From: Anaerolinea thermolimosa
GTDB lineage: Bacteria; Chloroflexota; Anaerolineae; Anaerolineales; Anaerolineaceae
Assembly: GCF_001050195.2 (NCBI RefSeq)
Contig: NZ_DF967965.1
Span: 488,744-552,743 of the forward strand
Reading direction: 5' to 3'
DNA: 64,000 nucleotides
Shown here: piece by piece, positions 17,716-26,419 of the stretch
Layout of the letters: the number at the start of each line of letters is the position of its first letter
How positions within the stretch are numbered: position 1 is the first letter of the stretch
Translations under genes and position numbers: made by a program
Notes under the pieces: generated by a model
Databases searched by the model: none
What the model was told of the DNA's origin: nothing
What the model saw: only the letters and a program-made list of their open reading frames with translations

Positions 17716-17896
17716 ACCAGATGGGTCAGGAATGTCAACCACCAGGGGGGGCAATGACGGGAGATTCAATGTGTGGAAGTTCTGTATTTATAAAAAAACC
17801 TTCTTCAAGGGCGGAGAGGCCGAAGTGAGTAATCTCTTTCTGCGAGGAAGGAGTTCTGACGTGTTGATCTGGTGCAAAGGGTATGCAGAACGAGGA

Positions 17897-18718
17897 ATGG
17901 AAGCGTGGAAAAAGGATGTGTGGTTTAATTGCCGTATGACCCCCGAAGTTGAACAGATTCTCCTCAGCCTTAACCGTGATTTTTATACCCGCTTTGGCCG
18001 CGCTTTTGCTTTAACCCGCCAGCGTATCCAGCCGGGAGTGCGAAAGGTTCTGGAATGCCTTCCTGACGAAGGTCTCTGGCTGGATTTGGGTTGCGGAAAT
18101 GGGGCACTGGCGCTTGCCTGGCTTGAAGCAGGAAGGAAGAGCCGGTATATCGGCCTGGATGTAAGTGAACCCCTGCTTCGTGAAGCGCAGGAATCTACCC
18201 GGGCATGGCTGGCAAAACACTCTCAGGCAGAGGAGCCGCCGGGTGCACGCGTGAGTTTTTTACAGGGTGACCTGGGGCGGGAAGACTGGGCGGAGGTGCT
18301 GGAAAGTCAAAAAGTGGATGGGGTGCTTGCATTTGCTGTGCTCCATCATCTTCCCGGAGAGGCCCGCCGCCTGCGATTCGTTCAGCAAGTGCGGTCGCTC
18401 CTATCCGTGGGTGGATGGTTCGTCTTTTCCGTATGGCAGGTAAAGAATAGCCCGCGCCTCATGCAACGTTGTCAGCCGTGGGAGCGGATCGGTCTGACCC
18501 GGGAGGATGTGGAAGATGGCGATATGTTGCTCGACTGGCGCTTTGCGCTTCCGGGCCAGGAAGAGCAAATTGGGCTGCGCTACGTGCATGGGTTTGAGAT
18601 AACTGAAATCGAACAGCTTGCCCGGAGTGGCGGGTTTGAGATCATGGATAGTTTTGAATCGGATGGGCATGGAGGCCGCTTGGGATGGTATCATCTCTGG
18701 CGGGCGGCACAAGTGTAA
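17897..18718 (+). CDS. Class I SAM methyltransferase, Trm9/ALKBH8-like
   Basis: 273 residues from ATG 17897; an internal ATG at 17936 (MTPEVEQ) may be the true start. The core has WLDLGCGNGALAL (SAM motif I), YIGLDVSEPLL, LQGDLG and VLAFAVLHHLPG. The N-terminal MTPEVEQILLSLNRDFYTRF and the FSVWQ region resemble the tRNA wobble-uridine methyltransferases Trm9/ALKBH8, which methylate cm5U to mcm5U. It is divergently placed beside Elp3, the enzyme that makes cm5U. Function is an inference from similarity by eye plus neighbourhood. A general class I methyltransferase is the alternative. Confidence 0.6.
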   Translation: MEAWKKDVWFNCRMTPEVEQILLSLNRDFYTRFGRAFALTRQRIQPGVRKVLECLPDEGLWLDLGCGNGALALAWLEAGRKSRYIGLDVSEPLLREAQESTRAWLAKHSQAEEPPGARVSFLQGDLGREDWAEVLESQKVDGVLAFAVLHHLPGEARRLRFVQQVRSLLSVGGWFVFSVWQVKNSPRLMQRCQPWERIGLTREDVEDGDMLLDWRFALPGQEEQIGLRYVHGFEITEIEQLARSGGFEIMDSFESDGHGGRLGWYHLWRAAQV

Positions 18719-18732
18719 AACCCTGAAGCCTC

Positions 18733-19140
18733 TCAATGCGAGAGATATTCTGTGGCAGAGGCGATTAACTCGGCGCGGGTGGCCGCGTGGAAGGTCTCTT
18801 TAAGCTCGGCGATGTGATATAGCACGGTACGCGGGTGCACTCTCAACCGCAGAGCGATCTGACGGGTGGTCAAACCGGCGGCAAGATATTTCAATACCTC
18901 CTTTTGCCGCCGACTGAGAGTGTGCATGCGATGAACCCCGGGTCTGGTGTCGGGCGGGCTGGTAACAATCACGATATCATCCTGAAATGTTGGGTGAAGA
19001 ACCTGACCGGTGAAAGATGGTGATGGGATGGGAGGGCGCCAGGAACCTTCCTGGATAGCCGCGATGATTTCTTCTGCGGGTTGGTCTACTTCAAACCACA
19101 GAAAGGTATGGGAGTTGGGGATGAAGAGGATGCGGGTCAT
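18733..19140 (-). CDS. Small LuxR-type helix-turn-helix regulator
   Basis: 135 residues. The C-terminal ~60 residues are a LuxR/GerE HTH: LSRRQKEVLKYLAAGLTTRQIALRLRVHPRTVLYHIAEL, wherein the recognition helix lies at about residues 95-115. The N-terminal ~70 residues (ILFIPNSHTFLWFEVDQPAEE) match no receiver or ligand domain that I recognise, and there is no phospho-acceptor Asp pattern. It is transcribed from a strong promoter that carries an inverted repeat over the start site (19153-19196), suggesting autoregulation. It may affect the kinase gene on the other strand, which begins 240 bp away. Confidence 0.75.
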   Translation of the reverse strand: MTRILFIPNSHTFLWFEVDQPAEEIIAAIQEGSWRPPIPSPSFTGQVLHPTFQDDIVIVTSPPDTRPGVHRMHTLSRRQKEVLKYLAAGLTTRQIALRLRVHPRTVLYHIAELKETFHAATRAELIASATEYLSH

Positions 19141-19152
19141 GGTGATTTATGA

Positions 19153-19196
19153 ATAGAATATATGTTCTATTATCCCTCTTTCGTAAGGCATGTCAA
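19153..19196 (-). promoter_or_regulatory. Promoter with overlapping inverted-repeat operator for the LuxR-type gene
   Basis: On the minus strand, TTGACA (19191-19196) and GATAAT (19169-19174) are separated by 16 bp. An inverted repeat ATAGAA-N6-TTCTAT (19153-19170) overlaps the edge of the -10 and covers the expected start site, 13 bp before the ATG. This is the usual place for a repressor or autoregulator site. Confidence 0.55.
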
Positions 19197-19379
19197 TAGG
19201 GTGCAGCCAGGAAAAATTTGCTGAGGAAAAGCCTTACAAAAACAATAACCGCAACCGGCAAGAAACTCTCTATAATTAACCTGTACCGGGGTTGTACCCG
19301 TATCCATGTTCAACAGAATGCCTTCAGATGCTCTGCCCGAAGAGGAATACTGAAGGGGTAACTAAAAAATGGAGCCTGC

Positions 19380-22300
19380 ATGCGCTGGAAGCTAGGATGG
19401 AATCATGCGTTACAACGCGCGGTAAGAGGTGCCCTGGTGGGTCTTCTTTTCCCGTTGGTTGCATGGATTGTAGAATGGGCACTGGTTCGACGTTTGCCCT
19501 TCACCGTGAATCACTTTATAGAAATACAAAAGAATCCCCTCATCTGGATTATTGAACTGGCTCCTGTGGTGCTTGGTTTCTACTCCTGGTACATTGGCCG
19601 AAGAGAAGAGACACTGATGCGCCTTTCGCAGAACATGGAGGTGGAGTTAAGAGAGCGCACCGTGGAGACGGCTCAGGTCAATGCAGAGCTGGCGGCTGAG
19701 ATCCAGGAGCGAAAGCGGATTGAAGCGATTATCAGCCGGGCGAAAAAGGAATGGGAGACGATCTTTGATGCCGTGTCGGATTTGATTCTGCTGGTCGATG
19801 CGCAGGATCGGATCGTACGCTGTAACCTGGCGGTAGCGCGGGCGTTCCAAACCACTTTCCAGGAGGTGATCGGGAAACCCATCCAGGGTTTCTTCTATGG
19901 GGTGGATGATGGGCGCCTCATGCCTATCGGGCGACAGATCGTTTTCCCGATGCTGGGTGGGTATTTCGATGTCAATGTGTTCGACGTGCGTCGTGAAGAT
20001 GGCTCGGAGGGAAAAATCTATGTGGTGCGCGACGTTACCGAGCTGGTCGAACGAGAGAGGGAGAATTCTCGCCAGCGGCAGTTTTACGAGGCGCTGGTAG
20101 AAAACAGCCCGGTGGCGATCGTGACTCTTGATCTGGAAGAGAGGATTGTCACGTTTAATCCAGCGTTTGAGCGATTGTTCGGTTATCGCCTGGAAGAAGC
20201 GGTGGGCAAAGATATTAACTCTCTCATTGTGCCAGCAGAGATGCTCCCTGAATCGGAGCAGTATTCAAAAACTGTGGTGGAGGGAGGCACTCTGCATGTG
20301 TTTACCCAGCGCCAGACCCGGGATGGGAGAGTACTGGACGTGGAACTCCATGCAGTGCCGGTAATCGTCGGGGGGCAAAGGGTGGGAGCTCTGGCGATTT
20401 ACCACGATGTATCGGACTTGCAGCGTGCCCGTAAGGCGGCCGAGGCGGCAGATATGGCCAAGAGCAACTTCCTGGCTAATATGAGCCATGAGATCCGCAC
20501 CCCCATGAACGGGATCATCGGGATGCTTGAACTATTACAGGGGACAGAGCTTTCTGAAGATCAGGCCGATTACCTTGACACTGCCCGTCAGAGCGCCGAT
20601 GCTCTATTGAGCCTGATCAATGACATCCTCGATTTCTCCAAGATTGAGGCCGGTCGGATGACCCTGGAGACGATTGATTTTGATCTGCGCACCACCGTGG
20701 AGGGCGTGGCAACCATCATGGCCCAACGGGCTGAAGCGCGGGGTCTGGAATTGGCCTGTTTAATTTATCATAATGTTCCTTCCCGGTTGCGGGGTGACCC
20801 TGGCAGGCTGCGGCAGGTGTTGGTCAATCTGGTAGGCAATGCCATCAAGTTCACCCACCAGGGAGAGGTGGTGATTCGGGTGATGCTCGAATCGGAGACG
20901 GAAGATCAGGTCACGCTCCTTTTCACGGTGAGTGATACAGGCATTGGAATTCCTAAAGACCGGCTTGGGATCATTTTTGAACGATTTATGCAGGTCGATA
21001 GTTCCACCACCCGCCAGTATGGCGGCACGGGACTGGGGCTGGCAATTTCACGCCAGCTGGTGGAAATGATGGGGGGAGAGATCGGGGTGGAGAGCGAAGT
21101 TGGGAAAGGGAGTACCTTCTGGTTTACTGCCCGCTTTGGCAGGAGCTTCTCGCAGGTTGAGCCAGAAGTTCCCATTCCTGTGGAGCTGGAGGGAATACGC
21201 ATCCTGGGGGTTGATGATAATGCCACCAACCGCATCATCCTGGAAAAGATGCTTGAGCCGTATGGTTGCCGCATCGATGTGGTGGAGCGAGGTGAAGATG
21301 CGCTCAACGCCCTCCGTGGCGCAGTAAGGCTGGGTGATCCCTACCGGCTGGTGTTACTGGATATGCAGATGCCGGTCATGGATGGGGAGCAGACCCTGGC
21401 CGCGATCAAGGCCGATCCGATCATCCGCGATGTGAAAGTAATCATCCTCACGTCCATGGGGCAGCGCGGAGATGCTGGCCGGTTGGAAGAAATGGGCTGT
21501 GGCGGATACCTTGTGAAACCCATCAAACAGTCCCATTTGATCGAAGCGGTTCTGACGGTGCTCCGGCAATCGCAAAAACCTCACCCGCAGACCCAGCAAC
21601 TGGTCACACGCCACACCTTGCAGGAGAATCGCCGGCCGGGTTTACGGGTTTTGCTGGCCGAAGACAATCCGGTGAATCAGAAGCTGGCGGTCATTCTGCT
21701 AAAAAAATCCGGTTATTCTGTGGATGTGGTGGAAAACGGGGTACAGGCGGTTGCGGCGGCCACGAGTGGTCAGTACGATGTGGTGTTGATGGATGTACAG
21801 ATGCCCGAGCTGGATGGTCTGGAGGCAACGAGGAGAATTCGTCAGCAGGAAGCCGAAGGGAAACACGTGCCGATTATTGCCGTCACTGCGCATGCTTTGC
21901 AGGGCGACCGTGAGCGGTGTCTGGACGCAGGCATGGATGATTACATCTCAAAGCCCATTCAACAGGAAGAATTGATGACCACCCTGGAGCGGTGGGTGCC
22001 GCGTGCAGGTCAACCACCCGAAAGTGAATCAATAACGGGTGTACCGGTCGAACCCGTTCATGATGAAGGTGAGGAGCGGTGGCTTGACCTGAAAAGTGCT
22101 CTACCGCGCTTCAGCAATGACATGGCATTTCTTCTCGAAATGCTGGAGGAGTTTTCACGCCAGCTGGAAGCCGGTTGTGTGCAGATGCGTGATGCCGTTC
22201 AATCGGGGAATGCTACAGGGCTTCAACACCTGGCGCACAGCCTGAAAGGCGCCGCGGCTGCTTTCAGTATGGATCAGCTTACGGAAACCGCGCGAGAGAT

Positions 22301-22412
22301 TGAAATGCGGGCCAGGTCAAATACCTTCCAGGACGTGATTCCGTTAATTGAGAAAATGGAAGTCATGCTTCCGAAGATCAGAGAATACCTTGGACGGCAT
22401 CAGGTGGCCTGA
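19380..22412 (+). CDS. Hybrid sensor histidine kinase (2 TM, 2 PAS, HisKA-HATPase, 2 REC, HPt)
   Basis: 1010 residues, a complete phosphorelay in one chain. Two hydrophobic segments (about 15-36 and 54-72) leave almost no outer loop, so sensing is probably cytoplasmic. A coiled coil (78-120) leads to PAS domains at about 125-220 and 235-350. The kinase core has H370 ([12 protein letters not shown]), N-box [15 protein letters not shown] and [10 protein letters not shown]. Receiver 1 has D661 (LLDMQMP) and receiver 2 D805 (LMDVQMP). The HPt domain carries H953 (LAHSLKGA). A TATAAT at 19271-19276 lacks a matching -35. The next gene, 13 bp on, encodes its likely output, a receiver-MinD protein. 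Confidence 0.92.
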   Translation: MRWKLGWNHALQRAVRGALVGLLFPLVAWIVEWALVRRLPFTVNHFIEIQKNPLIWIIELAPVVLGFYSWYIGRREETLMRLSQNMEVELRERTVETAQVNAELAAEIQERKRIEAIISRAKKEWETIFDAVSDLILLVDAQDRIVRCNLAVARAFQTTFQEVIGKPIQGFFYGVDDGRLMPIGRQIVFPMLGGYFDVNVFDVRREDGSEGKIYVVRDVTELVERERENSRQRQFYEALVENSPVAIVTLDLEERIVTFNPAFERLFGYRLEEAVGKDINSLIVPAEMLPESEQYSKTVVEGGTLHVFTQRQTRDGRVLDVELHAVPVIVGGQRVGALAIYHDVSDLQRARKAAEAADMAKSNFLANMSHEIRTPMNGIIGMLELLQGTELSEDQADYLDTARQSADALLSLINDILDFSKIEAGRMTLETIDFDLRTTVEGVATIMAQRAEARGLELACLIYHNVPSRLRGDPGRLRQVLVNLVGNAIKFTHQGEVVIRVMLESETEDQVTLLFTVSDTGIGIPKDRLGIIFERFMQVDSSTTRQYGGTGLGLAISRQLVEMMGGEIGVESEVGKGSTFWFTARFGRSFSQVEPEVPIPVELEGIRILGVDDNATNRIILEKMLEPYGCRIDVVERGEDALNALRGAVRLGDPYRLVLLDMQMPVMDGEQTLAAIKADPIIRDVKVIILTSMGQRGDAGRLEEMGCGGYLVKPIKQSHLIEAVLTVLRQSQKPHPQTQQLVTRHTLQENRRPGLRVLLAEDNPVNQKLAVILLKKSGYSVDVVENGVQAVAAATSGQYDVVLMDVQMPELDGLEATRRIRQQEAEGKHVPIIAVTAHALQGDRERCLDAGMDDYISKPIQQEELMTTLERWVPRAGQPPESESITGVPVEPVHDEGEERWLDLKSALPRFSNDMAFLLEMLEEFSRQLEAGCVQMRDAVQSGNATGLQHLAHSLKGAAAAFSMDQLTETAREIEMRARSNTFQDVIPLIEKMEVMLPKIREYLGRHQVA

Positions 22413-22425
22413 AACAGGAGGAATG

Positions 22426-23640
22426 ATGAAACGTTTACTGGTCATCGATGATGAAAAACTTTACCAGAGGATGATCGAACGTGCTGTTGAGCCTCTGGGG
22501 CTTGAAGTTACTTTTGCAGATGATGGAGAAAAGGGGGTGCAGGCGGCCCTGGCCAACCCGCCTGATATTATTATTTGTGATGTGATGATGCCCAACATGA
22601 GCGGGTACGAGGTAACGCGGAGGCTTCGACGCGACCCGCGCCTGGTGCATGTGCCTATTCTTATTCTGACAGCCCAGGTTGAATTGTCCAATAAGCTGGA
22701 AGCATTCGAGGCCGGGGCCGATGATCACATGGCCAAGCCGTTTGAGCCGGCGGAGCTGGTGGCCAGGCTGGGGGTCCTGTTGAGGCGCTCAGAAATGCTT
22801 CGTTCAGTACAACCCTTGCTGACGGCCCAGCAAGAGATTAAGAATCAGGTGATTGCCGTTCACAGTCTGCGTGGGGGAACGGGGTGTTCGAGCATGGCAG
22901 TGAATTTGGGAATCGCCCTTCAGAAGTTATGGTCGGCGAATACGATTGTCCTCGACCTGGTGCTCACCGCCGGGCAGGTAGCTTTGATGCTGGATGCCTC
23001 TCTCAAACGTACCTGGGCCGATATTTCTCATATCAAACCGGAGGAATTAGATTGTGATGCACTGGGATCAATTGTGGGTACTCATGAAAGCGGCCTGAAT
23101 TTTATCGCCGCTCCCACCTATCCCTCGGAGGCAGAGTTGCTGACCCCTGAATTGTTTGAGAGGGCCTTCTCTCTGCTCCGCGGGCGGTATGAATACATCG
23201 TTCTTGATTTACCCCATGATTACAGTGGTGTGACCCTGCAAATGCTGGACGCCGCAGATGTGATTGTGGTCATGCTGGCTCCTGAACTGGCGTCGGTACG
23301 CGCCGCTGTTGCCGCGCTGGATACCTACAGTCGGCTGGAATACCCGCCTGAGAAGATCAAATTCGTGCTCAACCACACCTTTGAAGGACGCTGGTTGCCG
23401 CGGAAGAAGATCGAATCGGCATTACACCGACAGCTGGAGCTGGTCATTCCCTACACGCCCGATTTGTTCGTGGATGCGATTAATCTCGGACAGCCCGTGG
23501 TATTTGGAAGGCCCAATGAGCCAGTTTGCGAGATGTTCCAGTACTTTGCCGGGCAGATCAGCAAACCCGAACATCAGGTTACTGCTCCAGCGGCGGTCAC
23601 CTCTACCTGGCAGCAAATTGCCAGACGGCTCCTTGGGTAG
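22426..23640 (+). CDS. Receiver domain fused to CpaE/MinD-like ATPase-fold protein with degenerate Walker A
   Basis: 404 residues; ATG 22426 follows AGGAGG by 4 nt (ATG 22423 also in frame). Residues 1-122 are a full receiver: DDE at 8-10, phospho-acceptor D52 (IICDVMMP) and K104 (AKPF). Residues ~140-370 have the MinD/ParA/CpaE fold: strand IAVHSLRGGTGCSS, LDLVL, then VLDLPHDYS and the long C-terminal helices. The deviant Walker A normally reads KGGxGK(S/T). Here it is RGGTGC, lacking both lysines, as in some TadZ/CpaE localisation proteins. It is likely a phosphorylation-gated polar or membrane localiser and not an active ATPase. The 3' end lies inside a perfect 565-bp duplication. Confidence 0.8.
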   Translation: MKRLLVIDDEKLYQRMIERAVEPLGLEVTFADDGEKGVQAALANPPDIIICDVMMPNMSGYEVTRRLRRDPRLVHVPILILTAQVELSNKLEAFEAGADDHMAKPFEPAELVARLGVLLRRSEMLRSVQPLLTAQQEIKNQVIAVHSLRGGTGCSSMAVNLGIALQKLWSANTIVLDLVLTAGQVALMLDASLKRTWADISHIKPEELDCDALGSIVGTHESGLNFIAAPTYPSEAELLTPELFERAFSLLRGRYEYIVLDLPHDYSGVTLQMLDAADVIVVMLAPELASVRAAVAALDTYSRLEYPPEKIKFVLNHTFEGRWLPRKKIESALHRQLELVIPYTPDLFVDAINLGQPVVFGRPNEPVCEMFQYFAGQISKPEHQVTAPAAVTSTWQQIARRLLG

Positions 23641-24005
23641 ATGGCGGGTGCTGTCTGTGTGTTACTGGCTTCCCGGCTTTCAGCTAAGCCGGGAAATTTC
23701 CTTAAATTCGGAAAACTCCGGATCATGCATGGTATACCCGTCCTTCGGATGTGACAAAAGGCAGAAAATCCTGGCAGATTGTTCGCTTGAATTGTCGGAT
23801 AATTCGGGTAAACTCCATAACGGAGAAGAAAGTTTCCCTCTCAATGTGATTTGTATTCCTATGGGAGATGTTGAATGACCGAATTTGAAGTGCCGGACCC
23901 CAATGCTACCGGATTGGAAAATGAAGCTCAGCCAGAGTCGCTGCGTTTGCTGCAGGAATCGCGCAGGAAACTCGCTGAAGGGGGTGGAAAAGAACGCGTT
24001 GATGC
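23439..24005. repeat. Tandem duplication, copy 1 (period 565 bp)
   Basis: Perfectly repeated in direct tandem at 24004-24570 as far as I can read. The junction shares two bases (GC). The copy spans the last 201 bp of the receiver-MinD gene, the intergenic terminator and promoter, and the first 131 bp of the carboxyltransferase gene. Copy 1 supplies the real 3' end of the upstream gene. Confidence 0.9.
23671..23694 (+). terminator. Hairpin downstream of the receiver-MinD gene
   Basis: Nine-bp perfect stem TCCCGGCTT / AAGCCGGGA with a 6-nt loop, 30 bp after the stop codon. The following bases (AATTTCCTT) are only weakly U-rich, so it is a moderate intrinsic-terminator candidate. Confidence 0.5.
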
Positions 24006-24048
24006 TGGTCATTCCCTACACGCCCGATTTGTTCGTGGATGCGATTAA
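23875..24048 (+). pseudogene. Truncated 5' fragment of the carboxyltransferase gene
   Basis: The first 43 codons are the same as those of the carboxyltransferase gene at 24440 (MTEFEVPDP...KERVDA). At the duplication junction the frame runs into unrelated codons (GHSLHARFVRGCD) and stops at 24048. A 57-residue product could be made, because the promoter and start region are copied intact, but it contains no functional domain. Confidence 0.8.
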
Positions 24049-24205
24049 TCTCGGACAGCCCGTGGTATTTGGAAGGCCCAATGAGCCAGTTTGCGAGATG
24101 TTCCAGTACTTTGCCGGGCAGATCAGCAAACCCGAACATCAGGTTACTGCTCCAGCGGCGGTCACCTCTACCTGGCAGCAAATTGCCAGACGGCTCCTTG
24201 GGTAG
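24005..24205 (+). pseudogene. Orphan 3' fragment of the receiver-MinD gene
   Basis: Repeats the last 66 codons of the receiver-MinD gene (from LVIPYTPDLF to QQIARRLLG and its stop). It has lost the receiver and nucleotide-binding portions. No start codon of its own is evident. It is a by-product of the tandem duplication. Confidence 0.8.
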
Positions 24206-24235
24206 ATGGCGGGTGCTGTCTGTGTGTTACTGGCT

Positions 24236-24259
24236 TCCCGGCTTTCAGCTAAGCCGGGA
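24236..24259 (+). terminator. Duplicate copy of the hairpin terminator
   Basis: Identical to the hairpin at 23671-23694, offset by 565 bp through the tandem duplication. It lies upstream of the promoter of the decarboxylase operon. Confidence 0.5.
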
Positions 24260-24351
24260 AATTTCCTTAAATTCGGAAAACTCCGGATCATGCATGGTAT
24301 ACCCGTCCTTCGGATGTGACAAAAGGCAGAAAATCCTGGCAGATTGTTCGC

Positions 24352-24379
24352 TTGAATTGTCGGATAATTCGGGTAAACT
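24352..24379 (+). promoter_or_regulatory. Candidate promoter of the decarboxylase operon
   Basis: TTGAAT (24352-24357), 16-bp spacer, TAAACT (24374-24379), 60 bp before the carboxyltransferase ATG. An identical copy lies at 23787-23814 because of the duplication. Consensus match by eye only. Confidence 0.35.
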
Positions 24380-24439
24380 CCATAACGGAGAAGAAAGTTT
24401 CCCTCTCAATGTGATTTGTATTCCTATGGGAGATGTTGA

Positions 24440-26038
24440 ATGACCGAATTTGAAGTGCCGGACCCCAATGCTACCGGATTGGAAAATGAAGCTCAGCCAG
24501 AGTCGCTGCGTTTGCTGCAGGAATCGCGCAGGAAACTCGCTGAAGGGGGTGGAAAAGAACGCGTTGATGCCCAGCATGCGCGGGGTAAAATGACTGCCCG
24601 TGAGCGGGTGCTGGCCCTGCTGGATGAAGGGTCATTTCAGGAAGTGGACGCATTCATGCTCCATCGTCATTCTGATTTTGGGCTGGAAAAATCAAGGTTC
24701 CCGGGTGACGGGTTAATTGCAGGGTTCGGAAAGATCCAGGGGCGCCGGGTTTGTGTGTATGCCCATGACTTCACCGTGTTAGGCGGGTCTTTCGGCGAGG
24801 TGGCCGGCCAGAAGGTGGCAAAAATCATGGATCTGGCCATGGATGCCGGAGTTCCGGTCATCGGCTTGCAGGATAGCGGGGGTGCGCGGATTCAGGAAGG
24901 GATCTTCAGCCTGGCGGCCTACGGCGAACTGTTTTACCGGAATACTCTGGCTTCTGGTGTGGTTCCACAGATCAGCGTTATGCTGGGGCCATGTGCGGGC
25001 GGGGCCGTCTATTCGCCAGCATTGACGGACTTCATCATCATGACGAAGGGCATCAGCAACATGTTCATCACCGGGCCTGAAGTCATTAAAACGGTGACGC
25101 AGGAAGAGGTCGATGTGGAGACCCTGGGAGGGGCGGCAGCCCACGCCAGCCTGAGCGGAGTGGCCCATTTTGCTGTGGGAAGTGAAAAAGAAGCTTTTGA
25201 AACCGTGCGGCGTATCCTCAGTTACCTTCCATCCAACAATACCGAACCACCCCCCGCAGTGGTGCCCACAGATGATCCCTGGCGGATGGATGCCACGCTG
25301 AATACCCTGGTGCCCGAAGATCCGTCCATGCCGTATGACATGAAAGTGGCGATTGAGAGGATCTTCGACCTGGGTAGCTTCTTTGAGGTGCATGCCAGCT
25401 ACGCCCAGAATGCGATCGTGGGCTTTGCCCGGTTGCACGGTCAAGCGGTGGGAGTGGTGGCTCAACAGCCCATGCATCTTTCGGGAGTGATTGACATTGA
25501 CGCGTCCGATAAAATATCCCGCTTTGTCCGATTCTGCGATGCGTTTAATCTCCCGTTGATCACTTTGTCTGATTCTCCCGGGTTCATGCCGGGTGTGGCT
25601 CAGGAACACGGGGGCATCATCCGACATGGGGCGAAAATTGTGTATGCTTATTCTGAGGCTACGGTTCCCAAACTGACGGTAGTGACCCGGAAAGGCTACG
25701 GCGGGGCATATATTGTGATGGGAAGCAAGCATATTCATGCCGATCTGGTGTATGCCTGGCCATCAGCAGAAATTGCGGTTATGGGAGCAGAGGGTGCAGT
25801 CAACATCCTTTTCCGTCGGGAAATTCGGGCGCATCCTGACCCGGAGGCCGAACGCGCCCGGCTGGTTGCAGAATATCGGGAGAAATTTGCCAATCCATAT
25901 CGGGCGGCGGCCCATGGTTTTGTGGATGATGTCATCCTCCCTGCTGAAACCCGTCCCCGGCTGATCGCCGCCCTCGAGCTGCTGAGGGATAAACAATCAA
26001 CCCTGCCAGCCAAGAAACACGGCTGTATGCCGGTATGA
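24440..26038 (+). CDS. mmdA: Carboxyltransferase subunit of acyl-CoA decarboxylase/carboxylase (MmdA/PccB-like)
   Basis: 532 residues. Transfers the carboxyl group between an acyl-CoA, such as methylmalonyl-CoA or propionyl-CoA, and biotin. The fold has two crotonase-like halves: GLQDSGGARIQEG, LGPCAGGAVYSPALTDF and FITGPEVIKTVT in the N-terminal half; LSDSPGFMPGVAQE, VVTRKGYGGAYIVMGSKH and WPSAEIAVMGAEGAV in the C-terminal half. All are typical. Downstream genes encode a small membrane subunit, a biotin carrier and the sodium-pump beta subunit, so the whole set is best read as a sodium-translocating methylmalonyl-CoA decarboxylase. Substrate is an inference. Start ATG 24440 lies in the second repeat copy. 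Confidence 0.85.
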   Translation: MTEFEVPDPNATGLENEAQPESLRLLQESRRKLAEGGGKERVDAQHARGKMTARERVLALLDEGSFQEVDAFMLHRHSDFGLEKSRFPGDGLIAGFGKIQGRRVCVYAHDFTVLGGSFGEVAGQKVAKIMDLAMDAGVPVIGLQDSGGARIQEGIFSLAAYGELFYRNTLASGVVPQISVMLGPCAGGAVYSPALTDFIIMTKGISNMFITGPEVIKTVTQEEVDVETLGGAAAHASLSGVAHFAVGSEKEAFETVRRILSYLPSNNTEPPPAVVPTDDPWRMDATLNTLVPEDPSMPYDMKVAIERIFDLGSFFEVHASYAQNAIVGFARLHGQAVGVVAQQPMHLSGVIDIDASDKISRFVRFCDAFNLPLITLSDSPGFMPGVAQEHGGIIRHGAKIVYAYSEATVPKLTVVTRKGYGGAYIVMGSKHIHADLVYAWPSAEIAVMGAEGAVNILFRREIRAHPDPEAERARLVAEYREKFANPYRAAAHGFVDDVILPAETRPRLIAALELLRDKQSTLPAKKHGCMPV

Positions 26039-26060
26039 AACCGTTGGATGGAGCAGGCGG

Positions 26061-26408
26061 ATGAGCGAAACCATTCAGGGGCTTGAGGTCAGTCTGTTAG
26101 GGATTCTGATCACCTTCACGGCGCTGGGGGTGTTCGTCCTGATCATGATCGGTTTGCAAAAGCTCTTTCCAGAACGAGAAAATGGGGAGGTGGAAGTGTC
26201 TTCAAGAGAAGCTCCCGATGAGCCAGAGAAGGCCGAGGTGATGGCTCAGGAAGAAGAAAGTGAGGTGGCTGCAGCTATTGCGGTGGCCCTGTTATCCTTC
26301 CAGTCTCAAAGACAGGGAGGGCTGGGAGAGGCATTGAACGAAGGAAAAGGGCCATGGTGGTCACTCCACAGTCAGGCTGCCAGGCACAACCGGTTGCAAT
26401 CACGCTAA
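26061..26408 (+). CDS. Small membrane subunit of sodium pump (OadG/MmdD-like)
   Basis: 115 residues. One transmembrane helix at about residues 9-33 (LEVSLLGILITFTALGVFVLIMIGL), an acidic linker (EDEPEKAEVMAQEEESE) and a short Gln/Arg-rich C-terminus. This is the layout of the gamma/delta subunits that hold decarboxylase complexes together at the membrane. It lies between the carboxyltransferase and biotin carrier genes, which fixes its role better than its sequence does. Sequence conservation in this family is low. Confidence 0.7.
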   Translation: MSETIQGLEVSLLGILITFTALGVFVLIMIGLQKLFPERENGEVEVSSREAPDEPEKAEVMAQEEESEVAAAIAVALLSFQSQRQGGLGEALNEGKGPWWSLHSQAARHNRLQSR

Positions 26409-26419
26409 GGAATCAAGAA

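Larger units (their letters stand above)
24004..24570. repeat. Tandem duplication, copy 2 (period 565 bp)
   Basis: Second copy of the 565-bp unit. It supplies the real 5' end of the carboxyltransferase gene at 24440. Its first part is a remnant of the receiver-MinD coding sequence. The identity of the two copies implies a very recent event, or an assembly artefact. Confidence 0.9.

Noticed and set aside
23264-23878. A 204-residue frame spanning the first duplication copy
   Set aside because: It is an out-of-frame reading of the receiver-MinD 3' end and the intergenic region and has no domain.
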